Positions 1 to 8,772 of a stretch of 64,000 nt of DNA are shown piece after piece. The notes beneath the pieces are model-generated. The model saw only the letters and a list, made by a program, of their open reading frames with translations. It was not told the origin of the DNA and searched no databases. A program made the position numbers and the translations under genes. Origin of the DNA: Rhynchopus euleeides (taxonomy: Eukaryota > Euglenozoa > Diplonemea > Diplonemida > Diplonemidae); the NCBI GenBank assembly GCA_963210315.1, contig OY723237.1, positions 186,001-250,000 of the forward strand, in the 5' to 3' direction. Each line of letters begins with the position of its first letter. The stretch's first letter is position 1.

Positions 1-372
1 CCACAGCTCACCAGAGCTGCCCAGCTGCACCTTGTTTCGTGTTGCCTTTCCTGTGGTTTTTAGGGTTAGCCGTGGCGAAGGTCAGAAAGTGTCACTGCGC
101 TTTGTTCGGCACTTTTTGCTTTGGTTTCTTTTTTGCGTTGACGCTTCCACACTCACACTCCTGCTGATGATGGTGTCGTGAGTGAGGAGCACAAGGGCAC
201 GAACAAGCACGCGACACTTTCCGCCCACATCGAAGTGTGCTATAAAAAATAGAAGCGGCGTATGCGCCCCAGCACACCTGCGACCACTGTGATATAACTT
301 TCGGTTTTGTTTATTGCGTTGAGCCGTGCGCAAGGTGCGGAGGTTCGCGTGACTCCAGACACACAGGCCAGG
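1..372. other. single-copy left flank with a module-a relative
   Basis: This stretch is not repeated elsewhere in the window as a whole. From about 119 to 265 it carries a relative of module b: a T-rich run, then GCGTTGACGCTTCCACAC, a CTGATGA/GAGCAC section, CTTTCCGC, and a GTGTGCTATAAAAAATAG end. A second partial head, TTTATTGCGTTGAGC, follows near 309-325. The open frames here have biased, low-complexity translations and I do not support a gene. Confidence 0.5.
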
Positions 373-583
373 CAAAAGTTGTGAGTTGCCACTGAAATGG
401 AAATAAAAGGATGCGGGTGTGGCTGATCTGCTGACCGCATCCCACCTTCATGTGGTTGTGTTCGCCTGAAGAACAGAAGGTGTGGTGGGGGGCACAATGA
501 CAGAAAATGATGACGCCAGCCATTGCCAGTGTCGTACTCCTAATACAACCAAGGCCAGGCAACGTCGCAGGGCGAAAGCCCCC

Positions 584-1930
584 TTACTGGCCACGCCCCT
601 TCTTCCCGCCGCGGCCCTTGCCGCCACGGCCACGACCGACAGCGGCGTACGGCATGTAGCCCACCACCACAGGCGCCATGGCCAGGTTCTTGTTCTTCCC
701 GGCCTGGCCCCACTCCGTCATCCCGCCGAAGTGCGCCTGTGCAGTGTGGGTGTGGTGTGGGTGTGGCACAAGCATGTGGAACATCAACAGTGTCTTGGTG
801 CAAGCTTGAGCTGATCCATCCAACAGAATCGGCAGTGCATCCCGTGCACCTAATGTGGTGATTGCCGTTGGCACCGTTCCTGAATCGTGTCTGCACAATA
901 CGTGGGCACTTAATGCTGTGCTTGTGGAGTCTGTGAATTCTGTGCAGGCACACACAGGACAGGATACCTTGAACTGCTCCTTGGTGTACATCTTCCCGTT
1001 CAGGGGGGACATGCGGGTCTCGCGTGCGTCCCACTCGGTGGTGCCGCCGTACTGCTCGATGAACTGCTTCTTCGAGTACATCTTGCCGTCCGTGTCGCGG
1101 CGCTTGTCGTCACCCCCGCGCTGCCCCTTCCCGCCCATCGCGACCATCCCGGCCTTGCGCCCCTTCCCGCCCTTCGCGAACTGCACCATCTGCACGCCGC
1201 CCATACCGCCGGCACCCTTCCCGCCCATCGACGACCCGTCACGCACACCAGGCCCCGTCACACCCACTGCCGACAGCTTCGGTGCGTCTTCCCCCTCCAC
1301 CTGCTTCTCCTCCACCTCGAAGAAGATCTCCTTCCCCTGTGCCAGCCACCCGTTCCCGATGGCCGACGAGTGCACGAAGATCTCCTGCCCGTTCGCCTCG
1401 GCAAACCCGTAACCCTTCGACGCAATCCACGACTTCACAATCCCACGCGTCGACCCCTGCTGCTGGACTGCAGACCCGCCGACGTTCACCGCCACCCCGC
1501 GCCCGCTCTTGTGCCCCACACCCTCCGCGTCGTACGTCACCGCCTTCCCGACCTGCAGGCGCGCCCCGTCAAACGCAGACTCGTGCACGTACACCTTGGA
1601 CCCGTCCGTCCCCAGGATGAACCCGTAGCCGAGTGCAGGGCTCCACTCGCACACCGTCCCCATCTGCCCGCCCAGCGACGACGCAATCACACCCGCCCCG
1701 GTGATGTTGATCGCCGCCTGCTTCCCCGCCTCACGCATATCCTTCTCCTTCTTCCCCTTCGGCTCGCTCGTGTCGATGTCGAAGTTCACCTCCGCACCCT
1801 CCTGCAGCCGGCTGCCACCCACAATCGCCGAGTAGTGTGCGTACACATCCTTCTGCTCCTCACCCGCAGGCTTGATGAACCCGCGCCCCTTGCTGGTGTT
1901 CCACTTCGCCACAGTACCGGTGAGGGACAT
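584..1930 (-). CDS. triple cold-shock-domain RNA-binding protein, copy 1 (two exons)
   Basis: Exon 1 is 1930-968 (321 codons) and exon 2 is 736-584 (50 codons plus stop), giving 371 residues. Three cold-shock domains are visible at about 4-78, 90-150 and 162-224, each with RNP1-like (KGRGFI, LGYGFI, KGYGF) and RNP2-like (VYAHY, VYVHE, IFVHS) strands. A Gly/Lys/Arg-rich linker (about 231-275) follows, then two 20-residue repeats (281-300 and 311-330, pattern GKMY[ST]KxQF...GGxTEW), then an RG-rich tail. Cold-shock domains bind single-stranded RNA or DNA, so a role in RNA handling in cytoplasm or nucleus is likely. The ATG at 1930 is preferred because domain 1 begins at once and the same ATG is used in all copies; here the frame also runs open upstream to 2131. 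The exons match the other copies, but the intron interior and both distal flanks differ. Confidence 0.88.
   Translation of the reverse strand: MSLTGTVAKWNTSKGRGFIKPAGEEQKDVYAHYSAIVGGSRLQEGAEVNFDIDTSEPKGKKEKDMREAGKQAAINITGAGVIASSLGGQMGTVCEWSPALGYGFILGTDGSKVYVHESAFDGARLQVGKAVTYDAEGVGHKSGRGVAVNVGGSAVQQQGSTRGIVKSWIASKGYGFAEANGQEIFVHSSAIGNGWLAQGKEIFFEVEEKQVEGEDAPKLSAVGVTGPGVRDGSSMGGKGAGGMGGVQMVQFAKGGKGRKAGMVAMGGKGQRGGDDKRRDTDGKMYSKKQFIEQYGGTTEWDARETRMSPLNGKMYTKEQFKVSCPVCACTEFTDSTSTALSAHVLCRHDSGTVPTAITTLGARDALPILLDGSAQACTKTLLMFHMLVPHPHHTHTAQAHFGGMTEWGQAGKNKNLAMAPVVVGYMPYAAVGRGRGGKGRGGKKGRGQ
737..967 (-). other. intron of CSD copy 1, divergent and in frame
   Basis: The donor is AAG|GTATCC at 967 and the acceptor is TGCACAG|GCG at 737. 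At 231 nt it is 52 nt longer than the 179-nt intron in the other copies. The outer parts match them, but 826-927 (102 nt) is unrelated to the 50 nt at the same place in copy 2 (3537-3586). The length is a multiple of three and contains no stop in the gene's frame, so retention would add 77 residues. In the other copies the intron is 179 nt and retention ends in a stop. Confidence 0.8.
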
Positions 1931-1975
1931 CGTGCGTCTGTGCTTGTGCTGCCTGCCTGCAGGGCGTGTGTGTGT

Positions 1976-3083
1976 CCATGCATGCGAAGGGTTGGGGCAG
2001 GGGATGGTGGGAAGGAACACAACTGCCAACTGCACCCTTCGTGGAGAAAGGGAAACAGGATTGGGAAGGGAAACGGGATTGATTTGATTGTACGAACCTC
2101 CAGAATCAAGGTGCCGAAGTGATGCACTCATGTGCCAGCGGCCGATGCGCTGCCTCCTTCAGGGGGGTCAAACTCTAAATGCTTACAATGTGTGTGCTCA
2201 GGAAGAGGTTTGCCGTCAGCAGACCTTCTCGCGACCCCACCCTCTTGGCCAAGCTGCGACAGTGATGCGAGTGTCGCACAGCGGCGGGCCTCCACCCTGC
2301 CGCGCGGGCGGAAGCAGCACCGGAGCGGCACTCATGATACCAGCCACAATGTGGGGACAAAGAGCCGATGAAGTGCACGCACTGCGCAGACATGATTTCG
2401 CCAGTGACGGGAACACACCTCCGCAGCGCAAACCACCTGCAGATGTGCAGGCACTGCCTACGCCGATACCCCAACCCCCCAAAGCCACCACGACACAGAA
2501 CCCTCCCTACACAGCGACACAGGGGCTGCAGACAACTTGCTGCACAGCCTCCGACAAAGAAACATCGAGGGTGATCCACTTGAGGCGAATTTGTTTTTCG
2601 GTCATTGTTGTCCCTCTGGGCACCCACATTGAGGCTGAATGGCCAACGGCAGATGAGTCAGAAATGGCAACTGTAGGGGTGCAGGACACGACCCAGCCTC
2701 CTGGCCTGCACCCGACCACATGCAGAACCTCCGACACCACTTGGTGTCGGTGCGGTGGCCAGGCCAGGCGGATGAGCCACACAGAACACTACAGCAAGCA
2801 AATGGCGCATGTGTGGTAGACCACCCTGCCGAAGGGTGCATCTCCTGTCGTGGCAACAGTGCAGGAGGAGGTAGGGCGGGGGGTGGGTGGGGGGCGGGCG
2901 TCGCTGTGTTGCATTGTCTCGTCTACTCAGCTACAGGAGGCCAACAAGGCCATCGCGTCGGTGCAGGATCATTCATGGGGAAGCGAGAAGGGATAACGAG
3001 TTCCGCTGATCACACGAAACACAGGATTACGGGCGCTGTACATCCTTCTGTCGGTTGGGCAACTGCATAACCGCCCCAACGTT
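1976..3083. other. single-copy spacer between CSD copies 1 and 2
   Basis: This region is not repeated in the window. It starts where copy 1 leaves the shared sequence inside a short GT run (about 1964-1975) and ends where copies 1 and 2 become alike again (caaaagttg at 373 and 3084). A plus-strand frame is open from 2088 to 2819 (243 aa), and a shorter one at 2368-2574 starts with KCTHC and then LQMCRHC, a weak zinc-knuckle-like pattern. Neither has a recognisable family or clear coding composition. Confidence 0.45.
2368..2574 (+). other. possible small Cys/His motif ORF
   Basis: This 68-codon ATG frame opens with C-x2-C (KCTHC) and has H residues and a CRHC pair about 25 residues later, then a basic Pro-rich tail. 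The spacing could bind zinc, but it is a single short pattern in an unrepeated spacer and overlaps a longer open frame in another phase. It may be an exon fragment or chance. Confidence 0.15.
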
Positions 3084-3294
3084 CAAAAGTTGTGAGTTGC
3101 CACTGAAATGGAAATAAAAGGATGCGGGTGTGGCTGATCTGCTGACCGCATCCCACCTTCATGTGGTTGTGTTCGCCTGAAGAACAGAAGGTGTGGTGGG
3201 GGGCACAATGACAGAAAATGATGACGCCAGCCATTGCCAGTGTCGTACTCCTAATACAACCAAGGCCAGGCAACGTCGCAGGGCGAAAGCCCCC

Positions 3295-4589
3295 TTACTG
3301 GCCACGCCCCTTCTTCCCGCCGCGGCCCTTGCCGCCACGGCCACGACCGACAGCGGCGTACGGCATGTAGCCCACCACCACAGGCGCCATGGCCAGGTTC
3401 TTGTTCTTCCCGGCCTGGCCCCACTCCGTCATCCCGCCGAAGTGCGCCTGTGCAGTGTGGGTGTGGTGTGGGTGTGGCACAAGCATGTGGAACATCAACA
3501 GTGTCTTGGTGCAAGCTTGAGCTGACTCATCCAACAACCGGAAGAGACTGCAGCCTCAATGCAGTTGGCATGTTGTGTGGTTCTGTAGTCTGTGAATTCT
3601 GTGCAGGCACACACAGGACAGGATACCTTGAACTGCTCCTTGGTGTACATCTTCCCGTTCAGGGGGGACATGCGGGTCTCGCGTGCGTCCCACTCGGTGG
3701 TGCCGCCGTACTGCTCGATGAACTGCTTCTTCGAGTACATCTTGCCGTCCGTGTCGCGGCGCTTGTCGTCACCCCCGCGCTGCCCCTTCCCGCCCATCGC
3801 GACCATCCCGGCCTTGCGCCCCTTCCCGCCCTTCGCGAACTGCACCATCTGCACGCCGCCCATACCGCCGGCACCCTTCCCGCCCATCGACGACCCGTCA
3901 CGCACACCAGGCCCCGTCACACCCACTGCCGACAGCTTCGGTGCGTCTTCCCCCTCCACCTGCTTCTCCTCCACCTCGAAGAAGATCTCCTTCCCCTGTG
4001 CCAGCCACCCGTTCCCGATGGCCGACGAGTGCACGAAGATCTCCTGCCCGTTCGCCTCGGCAAACCCGTAACCCTTCGACGCAATCCACGACTTCACAAT
4101 CCCACGCGTCGACCCCTGCTGCTGGACTGCAGACCCGCCGACGTTCACCGCCACCCCGCGCCCGCTCTTGTGCCCCACACCCTCCGCGTCGTACGTCACC
4201 GCCTTCCCGACCTGCAGGCGCGCCCCGTCAAACGCAGACTCGTGCACGTACACCTTGGACCCGTCCGTCCCCAGGATGAACCCGTAGCCGAGTGCAGGGC
4301 TCCACTCGCACACCGTCCCCATCTGCCCGCCCAGCGACGACGCAATCACACCCGCCCCGGTGATGTTGATCGCCGCCTGCTTCCCCGCCTCACGCATATC
4401 CTTCTCCTTCTTCCCCTTCGGCTCGCTCGTGTCGATGTCGAAGTTCACCTCCGCACCCTCCTGCAGCCGGCTGCCACCCACAATCGCCGAGTAGTGTGCG
4501 TACACATCCTTCTGCTCCTCACCCGCAGGCTTGATGAACCCGCGCCCCTTGCTGGTGTTCCACTTCGCCACAGTACCGGTGAGGGACAT
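3295..4589 (-). CDS. triple cold-shock-domain RNA-binding protein, copy 2 (two exons)
   Basis: Exon 1 is 4589-3627, the GT-AG intron is 3626-3448 (179 nt, phase 0), and exon 2 is 3447-3295. Translation without splicing would run only to 3495 and lose the second half of the second 20-residue repeat. Splicing joins QFK to AHFGG and restores a repeat of exactly the same length as the first, which strongly supports the intron. The start lies in CACGATGTC, with a CTGCAGGCAGGCAG run upstream that could be a splice acceptor for a 5' leader. This copy is the first of the long macro-array. It shares 28 bp of extra left flank (3084-3111) only with copy 1. The + strand AAATAAAAG occurs at both module edges (3112-3120 and 4649-4657). 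Confidence 0.9.
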
Positions 4590-5051
4590 CGTGCGTCTGT
4601 GCTTGTGCTGCCTGCCTGCAGGGCGTGTGTGTGTGTGCAGTTGTGGTCAAATAAAAGAGCTCGTTGGAAGGGCTACGCCTCACCACGTTGCAGTGTGGGG
4701 GATAGAGTTGTCTTACCTGCTTGCATCGCACACCACTGCATGCAAGGTGCTCAGCACGGTGCATAACTCTAAAGAACACTTCCGACACAGATCACTCCAC
4801 ACGGGGATGCAGGGAGAGGCTGTGATGAGCTCTGCATTGCGGCAAGAAGCGTGCCGCATACTCAATCGGACCTGCTGGCTCCGTGCCACACTCCGAACGA
4901 AGACACATTACACGATCTAAGGGGTCAGGGGTGGGCAGGCTGATGTCCTGAGCACATGTCACAGGCGGGTCACTTGCGATGCGTACACACAAAATACTGT
5001 CGTTTCCGTTTGCTTCACTCACTCGTTGCTGGGAGACATGAAAAAGAGAAA
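4590..5051. other. CSD 5' flank, unit 1
   Basis: This is the sequence upstream of the minus-strand CSD start. It contains a GT/CA run next to the gene, AAATAAAAG at 4649-4657, and an A-rich edge (atgaaaaagagaaa) at 5037-5051 where the next cassette is attached. It is the likely location of the promoter, but I see no TATA or other named element. Confidence 0.5.
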
Positions 5052-5247
5052 GCGCCCTATCACTTCACAGCTACAACCGCTCTGATGAATTTCCTTTTGT
5101 TTGTTGCGTTGACGCTTCTACACACAAAACCCTGAACTGATCACACCCTGAGCCTGATGAAGGGTGGGGTTAGTGTATAGAGCACGTTTGGTTGCAGCTG
5201 TGGTGGGGCGCTTTCCGCTCACACGAGTGTGCTTAAAAAAGAAAAAA
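5052..5247 (+). repeat. module b, unit 1
   Basis: Short cassette with a T-rich lead, the head GCGTTGACGCTTCTACAC (5107-5122), a CTGATGAAGG...GAGCAC section, CTTTCCGC, and an end GTGTGCTTAAAAAAGAAAAAA. The sequence at 119-265 is a diverged relative. No coding capacity is evident. Confidence 0.55.
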
Positions 5248-5488
5248 TACTGTTGTTTTGTTGACCGCTTCCAGTGTTTTTTCCAGGATTCTGGAAATCG
5301 GGATTCGGGGGGGAAACTGTGTTTTAGTGCAAATCTGAAAGGGAAACAAGAGAAGAGCCGAAGGGTATTCGTCGATCGCGAGAACACCCCACGCGCCTGT
5401 CATGAAGCGTGTGGGAAGTTCTGCAAGGATCTGCACTGGCACAGTTTCCTGCGTTGTTGCACAACTCTCAATACATTTTTAAAGGGTA
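5248..5488 (+). repeat. module e, unit 1
   Basis: Begins after an A-rich seam with tactgttgttttgttga then CCGCTTCCAG, and runs to the foldback element. It contains a small inverted repeat (TTCCAGGATTCTGGAA, 5281-5296). No gene is recognised. Confidence 0.5.
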
Positions 5489-5601
5489 CCTAGGGTACCC
5501 CGAGAGAATGTCACCCCCCCTCTGTACAGGGTGGCCCTTGGAGAATGTCACCCCCCAAGCGGAGGCCGAGGGGGGGTGACATTCTCTCGGGGTACCCTAG
5601 G
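5489..5601. mobile_element. 113-bp foldback element with 32-bp perfect inverted ends, unit 1
   Basis: The ends CCTAGGGTACCCCGAGAG... and ...CTCTCGGGGTACCCTAGG are perfect inverted repeats of 32 bp (5489-5520 and 5570-5601), flanked by TA on both sides (5487-5488 and 5602-5603). A third, direct copy of gagaatgtcacccccc lies inside (5541-5556). The structure fits a tiny non-autonomous inverted-repeat transposon with a TA target duplication. Its right TA is shared with the neighbouring transposon. Confidence 0.7.
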
Positions 5602-5603
5602 TA

Positions 5604-6172
5604 CAGTCTGGCTAATAATGAATGTTATGGGGGCCAAAATGTTATGAACCGGGACTTCTCAGAAATCGGGAATTTAATTATTTTTAACATTTTCAAAAAT
5701 GTTATGGGCTTGGCGTTTTTTTGGTGGCTCGGTAGCGAAAATTTCCGTGACATTTGCTCGATCCTGCGACCCACACACACCCACTAGCTCTCTGTGGGGC
5801 TTGGGTGCAGATTGGTGGCATCAGCGGGCTCTAGCGGAACCCCCCGCTTCTGGTACCGAGCGACCGATGACACTGCCCAAGATGATGAGGTGATCTGGAG
5901 GACAGTCAGAGCACTCGGCACACTTTCTTCAGGTGCCAGATGGCTGCAGAGGGCCAGGAGAAGCTCGATGAGCTCGATCGGCAGGGGAGAACGGGTGCGA
6001 GGGTCGGGCTGACCCCCCTTGGGTGGGCCCCACCCCCCACGCGCCCGATCTAACTCCAATTAATTAAAACACCGAATTTAAATGTTATGGGAAAATGTTA
6101 TGATTCCGAGGTCCCGGCGAATTAATTATCTTTATTTATTTTGCCTTGTAACAATCATTATTAGCCAGACTG
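5604..6172. mobile_element. 569-bp Tc1/mariner-like MITE, unit 1
   Basis: Terminal inverted repeats start CAGTCTGGCTAATAATGA at both ends and match over about 24 bp with one or two mismatches. The element is flanked by TA (5602-5603 and 6173-6174). A CAGT start and TA target duplication are typical of Tc1/mariner elements. Both ends are AT-rich and carry AATGTTATG repeats (5621, 5639, 5698, 6081, 6094), while the centre is GC-rich. No transposase is encoded, so it would depend on an enzyme supplied elsewhere. Confidence 0.8.
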
Positions 6173-6174
6173 TA

Positions 6175-7198
6175 TGGTGTGTCCGGAAAAGGGCTTCAAT
6201 GGGGGTATGGAAAAGTCGGTGAAAAAAAATGAGAAAAAATGAGAAAAAATCGGCCGAAATTTGCTGTTTTTCGCTTAAAAAAGAGTGTGGGGAGTTGGGT
6301 CCAGTTTAGCAAAGTGAGCTTATTTTTCGAAAATTGAAAAATTGGGGACACCAAAAGTCCCCAAACAAGTCTTCGACTTGGCGCGCAGAGTGATTTTTTT
6401 TGGTGAAAAAATGCCCCAAAAATTGTCGGGTCAAAAGTTGCTGTTGAAGACGGTGCAAGATCTCTGCAGGCTGGGTGGGCGCTACGCTGACGGACAACGA
6501 CAAGCCGGAGGCTGCGACTGTGAAGAATCCAAAGAACGGCCCGGGTCCTCCTCGAGATGGCGGTGCTGGCCCCTGTTCCCACCGGTGTGACACGGGGCAT
6601 TCCGGGACGCGATAGCGCTGCTGCACGGATGCCAACGAGGAGGGCCACTCCGAACCCTGAACACCCCGCCAGACCTGCTTGTTACATCACAAACAGCAGA
6701 CCCAGAGTGGAGTGCCTCGCCCCGGTAAACTCAAACCCTGCCAGATTGACGAGGCCACCACCTCCTGGCACTGCCTGCACGTGCACGACAGGAACGGGTG
6801 ACCTGCAGGTCGTCGTGAGCAGGACCATGGCAAACCACTCGAACCTGTGTGGGGTACGGCTGCTACCGCAACTCGTCATGTGCGGTGTGCAGCGGGTGCG
6901 GGTGCGCCACGACCGGGTGGTGCGTACTCCTCCAGGAGAAGTGGGCGAGCTCATTCCCGCAAACGCCTGAGTCGGGGATGAACTACCTCCTTCAAAAAGC
7001 ATCGGAGCACATTGGTGGTCGTGGCGTCAGGGAAACCGACCGTCCTGATGAGAATACGGTAAGTGATGAGAGGATGTCGGCGCCGTTTGCCCACGTCGTC
7101 AACTGTGGGGAGAGTCTGTCGGAGGCGAGGCGGGGAGGGCCGCGACACAACACGGGAACCGGGTCGCAATTGAAAAAGGGGGACCGCTTTTTTGTTGG
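6175..7198. other. spacer f, unit 1
   Basis: Follows the MITE. The first 250 bp are A-rich (repeated atgagaaaaa). The rest is GC-rich and holds the possible decayed Cys-rich fragment at about 6720-7063. No intact gene is recognised. In the cassette-swapped 14-kb unit only the first 60 bp of f remain. Confidence 0.5.
6720..7063 (+). pseudogene. possible decayed Cys-rich coding fragment
   Basis: Protein-like stretches appear in successive plus frames: KPCQIDEATTSWHCLHVHD, then after a stop another frame with VVVSRTMANHSNLCG, then a third with GYGCYRNSSCAVCSGCGCA followed by WCVLLQEKW. Their order, Cys/Trp content and back-to-back placement suggest one Cys-rich protein broken by at least two frameshifts. 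GTAAGT follows at 7058, which could be an old splice donor. The family is not recognised and chance is possible. The same breaks are present in the other copies of spacer f. Confidence 0.25.
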
Positions 7199-7574
7199 TC
7201 GCTTCCACTATCTCGATCACACCCCTTCATGCCAGTTCGTTCACCAAAACACGGGACTTTGTTTTTGAACACACACACCCAACCTTGGGCTTTTGCAAGA
7301 AAAGACGGCGAAGGACGTCTGACTTGGTGTGAAGCCTCAACGAAAAAACTCTTGGTGACGAAATACACAAGTCTCCTGGCTGATGAAGGTGTGGTGGTGT
7401 GATGAGTGTAGAGCACGGAACGCCTCCTCAAAACCGATCCTGAAAAATTTCCTATAACATCTTGCAATGTCTTCGAAAAATTCTTGAGTCTCTGATTTGT
7501 GTCGGAGGATAGGAAAGGGAAAAGGGGTGAGGTAAACATTCTGAGATCTCAGAGAGAGTGGTTGTACTTGTTGA
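7199..7574. repeat. 376-bp module c segment, unit 1
   Basis: Bounded by a 25-bp direct repeat starting tcgcttccactatctcg (7199-7223, repeated at 7575-7599). It contains the c right-end sequence (7262-7481: TTTTTGAACACACACACCC to cttcgaaaaa) that recurs after element A at 13150-13369. It is missing in the unit at 37327. Confidence 0.65.
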
Positions 7575-8772
7575 TCGCTTCCACTATCTCGATCACACCT
7601 CAGGACCCTTAGGACCCTAAGGGACGCCACGCGTAATTCTCTTGTAAACCCAACGGGGTCGTCTGCCTTGATGCCGCGTGGTCTGCGTTCGCCGGTACCC
7701 GGATTTGACAGGCCTATGGCGTCTCTCGCTACAGGAAAACAGTTCACACAGCTGACTCAGGCGCGTCGGTCCACAGGGTGCCCCAGGCTGAAGGGTGGTG
7801 TGTAGGGCTTGAGTCTCTCTCTCAGCTCATTCACTACGGAGTGTCAGACCTGTCGGGGGGAGTCCTCCGCTGTGGCTGACTTCATGTGTACGACGCGATG
7901 TCCTGAGAGTAGTCGAAAGAGGCGGGATGTAGCTCAGCGGCTTATTTATAGGTGCAGGCAAGGGCCGCCCCGAGTGTCGATCATTCATCTCCTGTATAAG
8001 GCTCACCTTCGACACCCACTTCGGGTCTGAGCAGAACTCGTAGCCCGTAGGTTGGCTGCAAACTGAGGATAGCGACCTCCTATAGGGGGCGCCCGCCGAC
8101 TCGTTCGATGTGTAGCTCGCTGCGTTGACTTCGGTGCATCTTACACGAAAGTCGTGAACCTTTGATCGTCTCGGCGAAGGATTTTGGATTCCTAATCATG
8201 TAGGGAACGTCAGTGGACTCTCGCGCCCGCCACGTTGATCACGAATAGAACGTTGTATGAGTGGGTCGATCTCTTCCGCTCCCCCTGACGGCCCAGGCCG
8301 AAGCCGAATGCGTCAGACGCGCGATGAAGGGTAGGTGTACGAGCGTCGGCGTGTGCATCAGATCGGTGGCAGCTTTTGCCCGCCTGTGAAAACGCTTTGA
8401 GGTCTGCGCGACCGGTGGCGAGAACTCGATGTTGATTAGCGGCGGCCTGCGGTGATCCTTTGAGCCGTGCCCTCCTTGCAGGGCGTCATGAACTTGCGTC
8501 GTCCATGAGTTGTTTGGCAATCGGTGAAGGAGTAAATGTGCTGTAGTCGCGGTGGCCTGCAACAGCCCTGTGAAAGTCGTCCGGCCCCTGAGTCGTCGTA
8601 TAGTCTGAAGAACCTGGGTCCATGACTCCCCTCCCGGTTCGAAGGGTAGTAGATGAGTAGTCTCGGGCAGCGGGGTTGACTCGGTCGACGAGAATCGGGT
8701 GTTCAGTCAGTGGAGCACGTCTGAAACTCTCGCTGCCCCAACTCAGGCTCGCCAAGCGATGCTATTTGCAAG

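Noticed and set aside
61-80. Telomere-like ttttagggttag
   Set aside because: One isolated occurrence, no tandem array.
584-2131. A single 515-residue unspliced protein in copy 1
   Set aside because: The open frame runs through the intron and 67 codons upstream, but the other copies have a frame-breaking intron and the repeat-restoring splice. The upstream extension lies in copy 1's own 5' flank and is not shared. A 371-residue spliced product from the ATG at 1930 is favoured, with retention kept only as a finding.
3450-4766. 438-residue plus-strand open frame over the CSD gene
   Set aside because: It is a shadow of the GC-rich antisense coding strand (His/Arg/Pro/Leu-rich, no domain).
5149-5200. 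CTGATGA in modules a, b and c as a hammerhead ribozyme or C/D box RNA
   Set aside because: No following GAAA with stem II was found for a hammerhead, and no consistent D box or terminal stem for a C/D RNA.
7923-7995. tRNA-like A box (gatgtagctcagcgg)
   Set aside because: There is no matching B box, the acceptor arms do not pair and no anticodon arm forms, so a tRNA gene is not supported.
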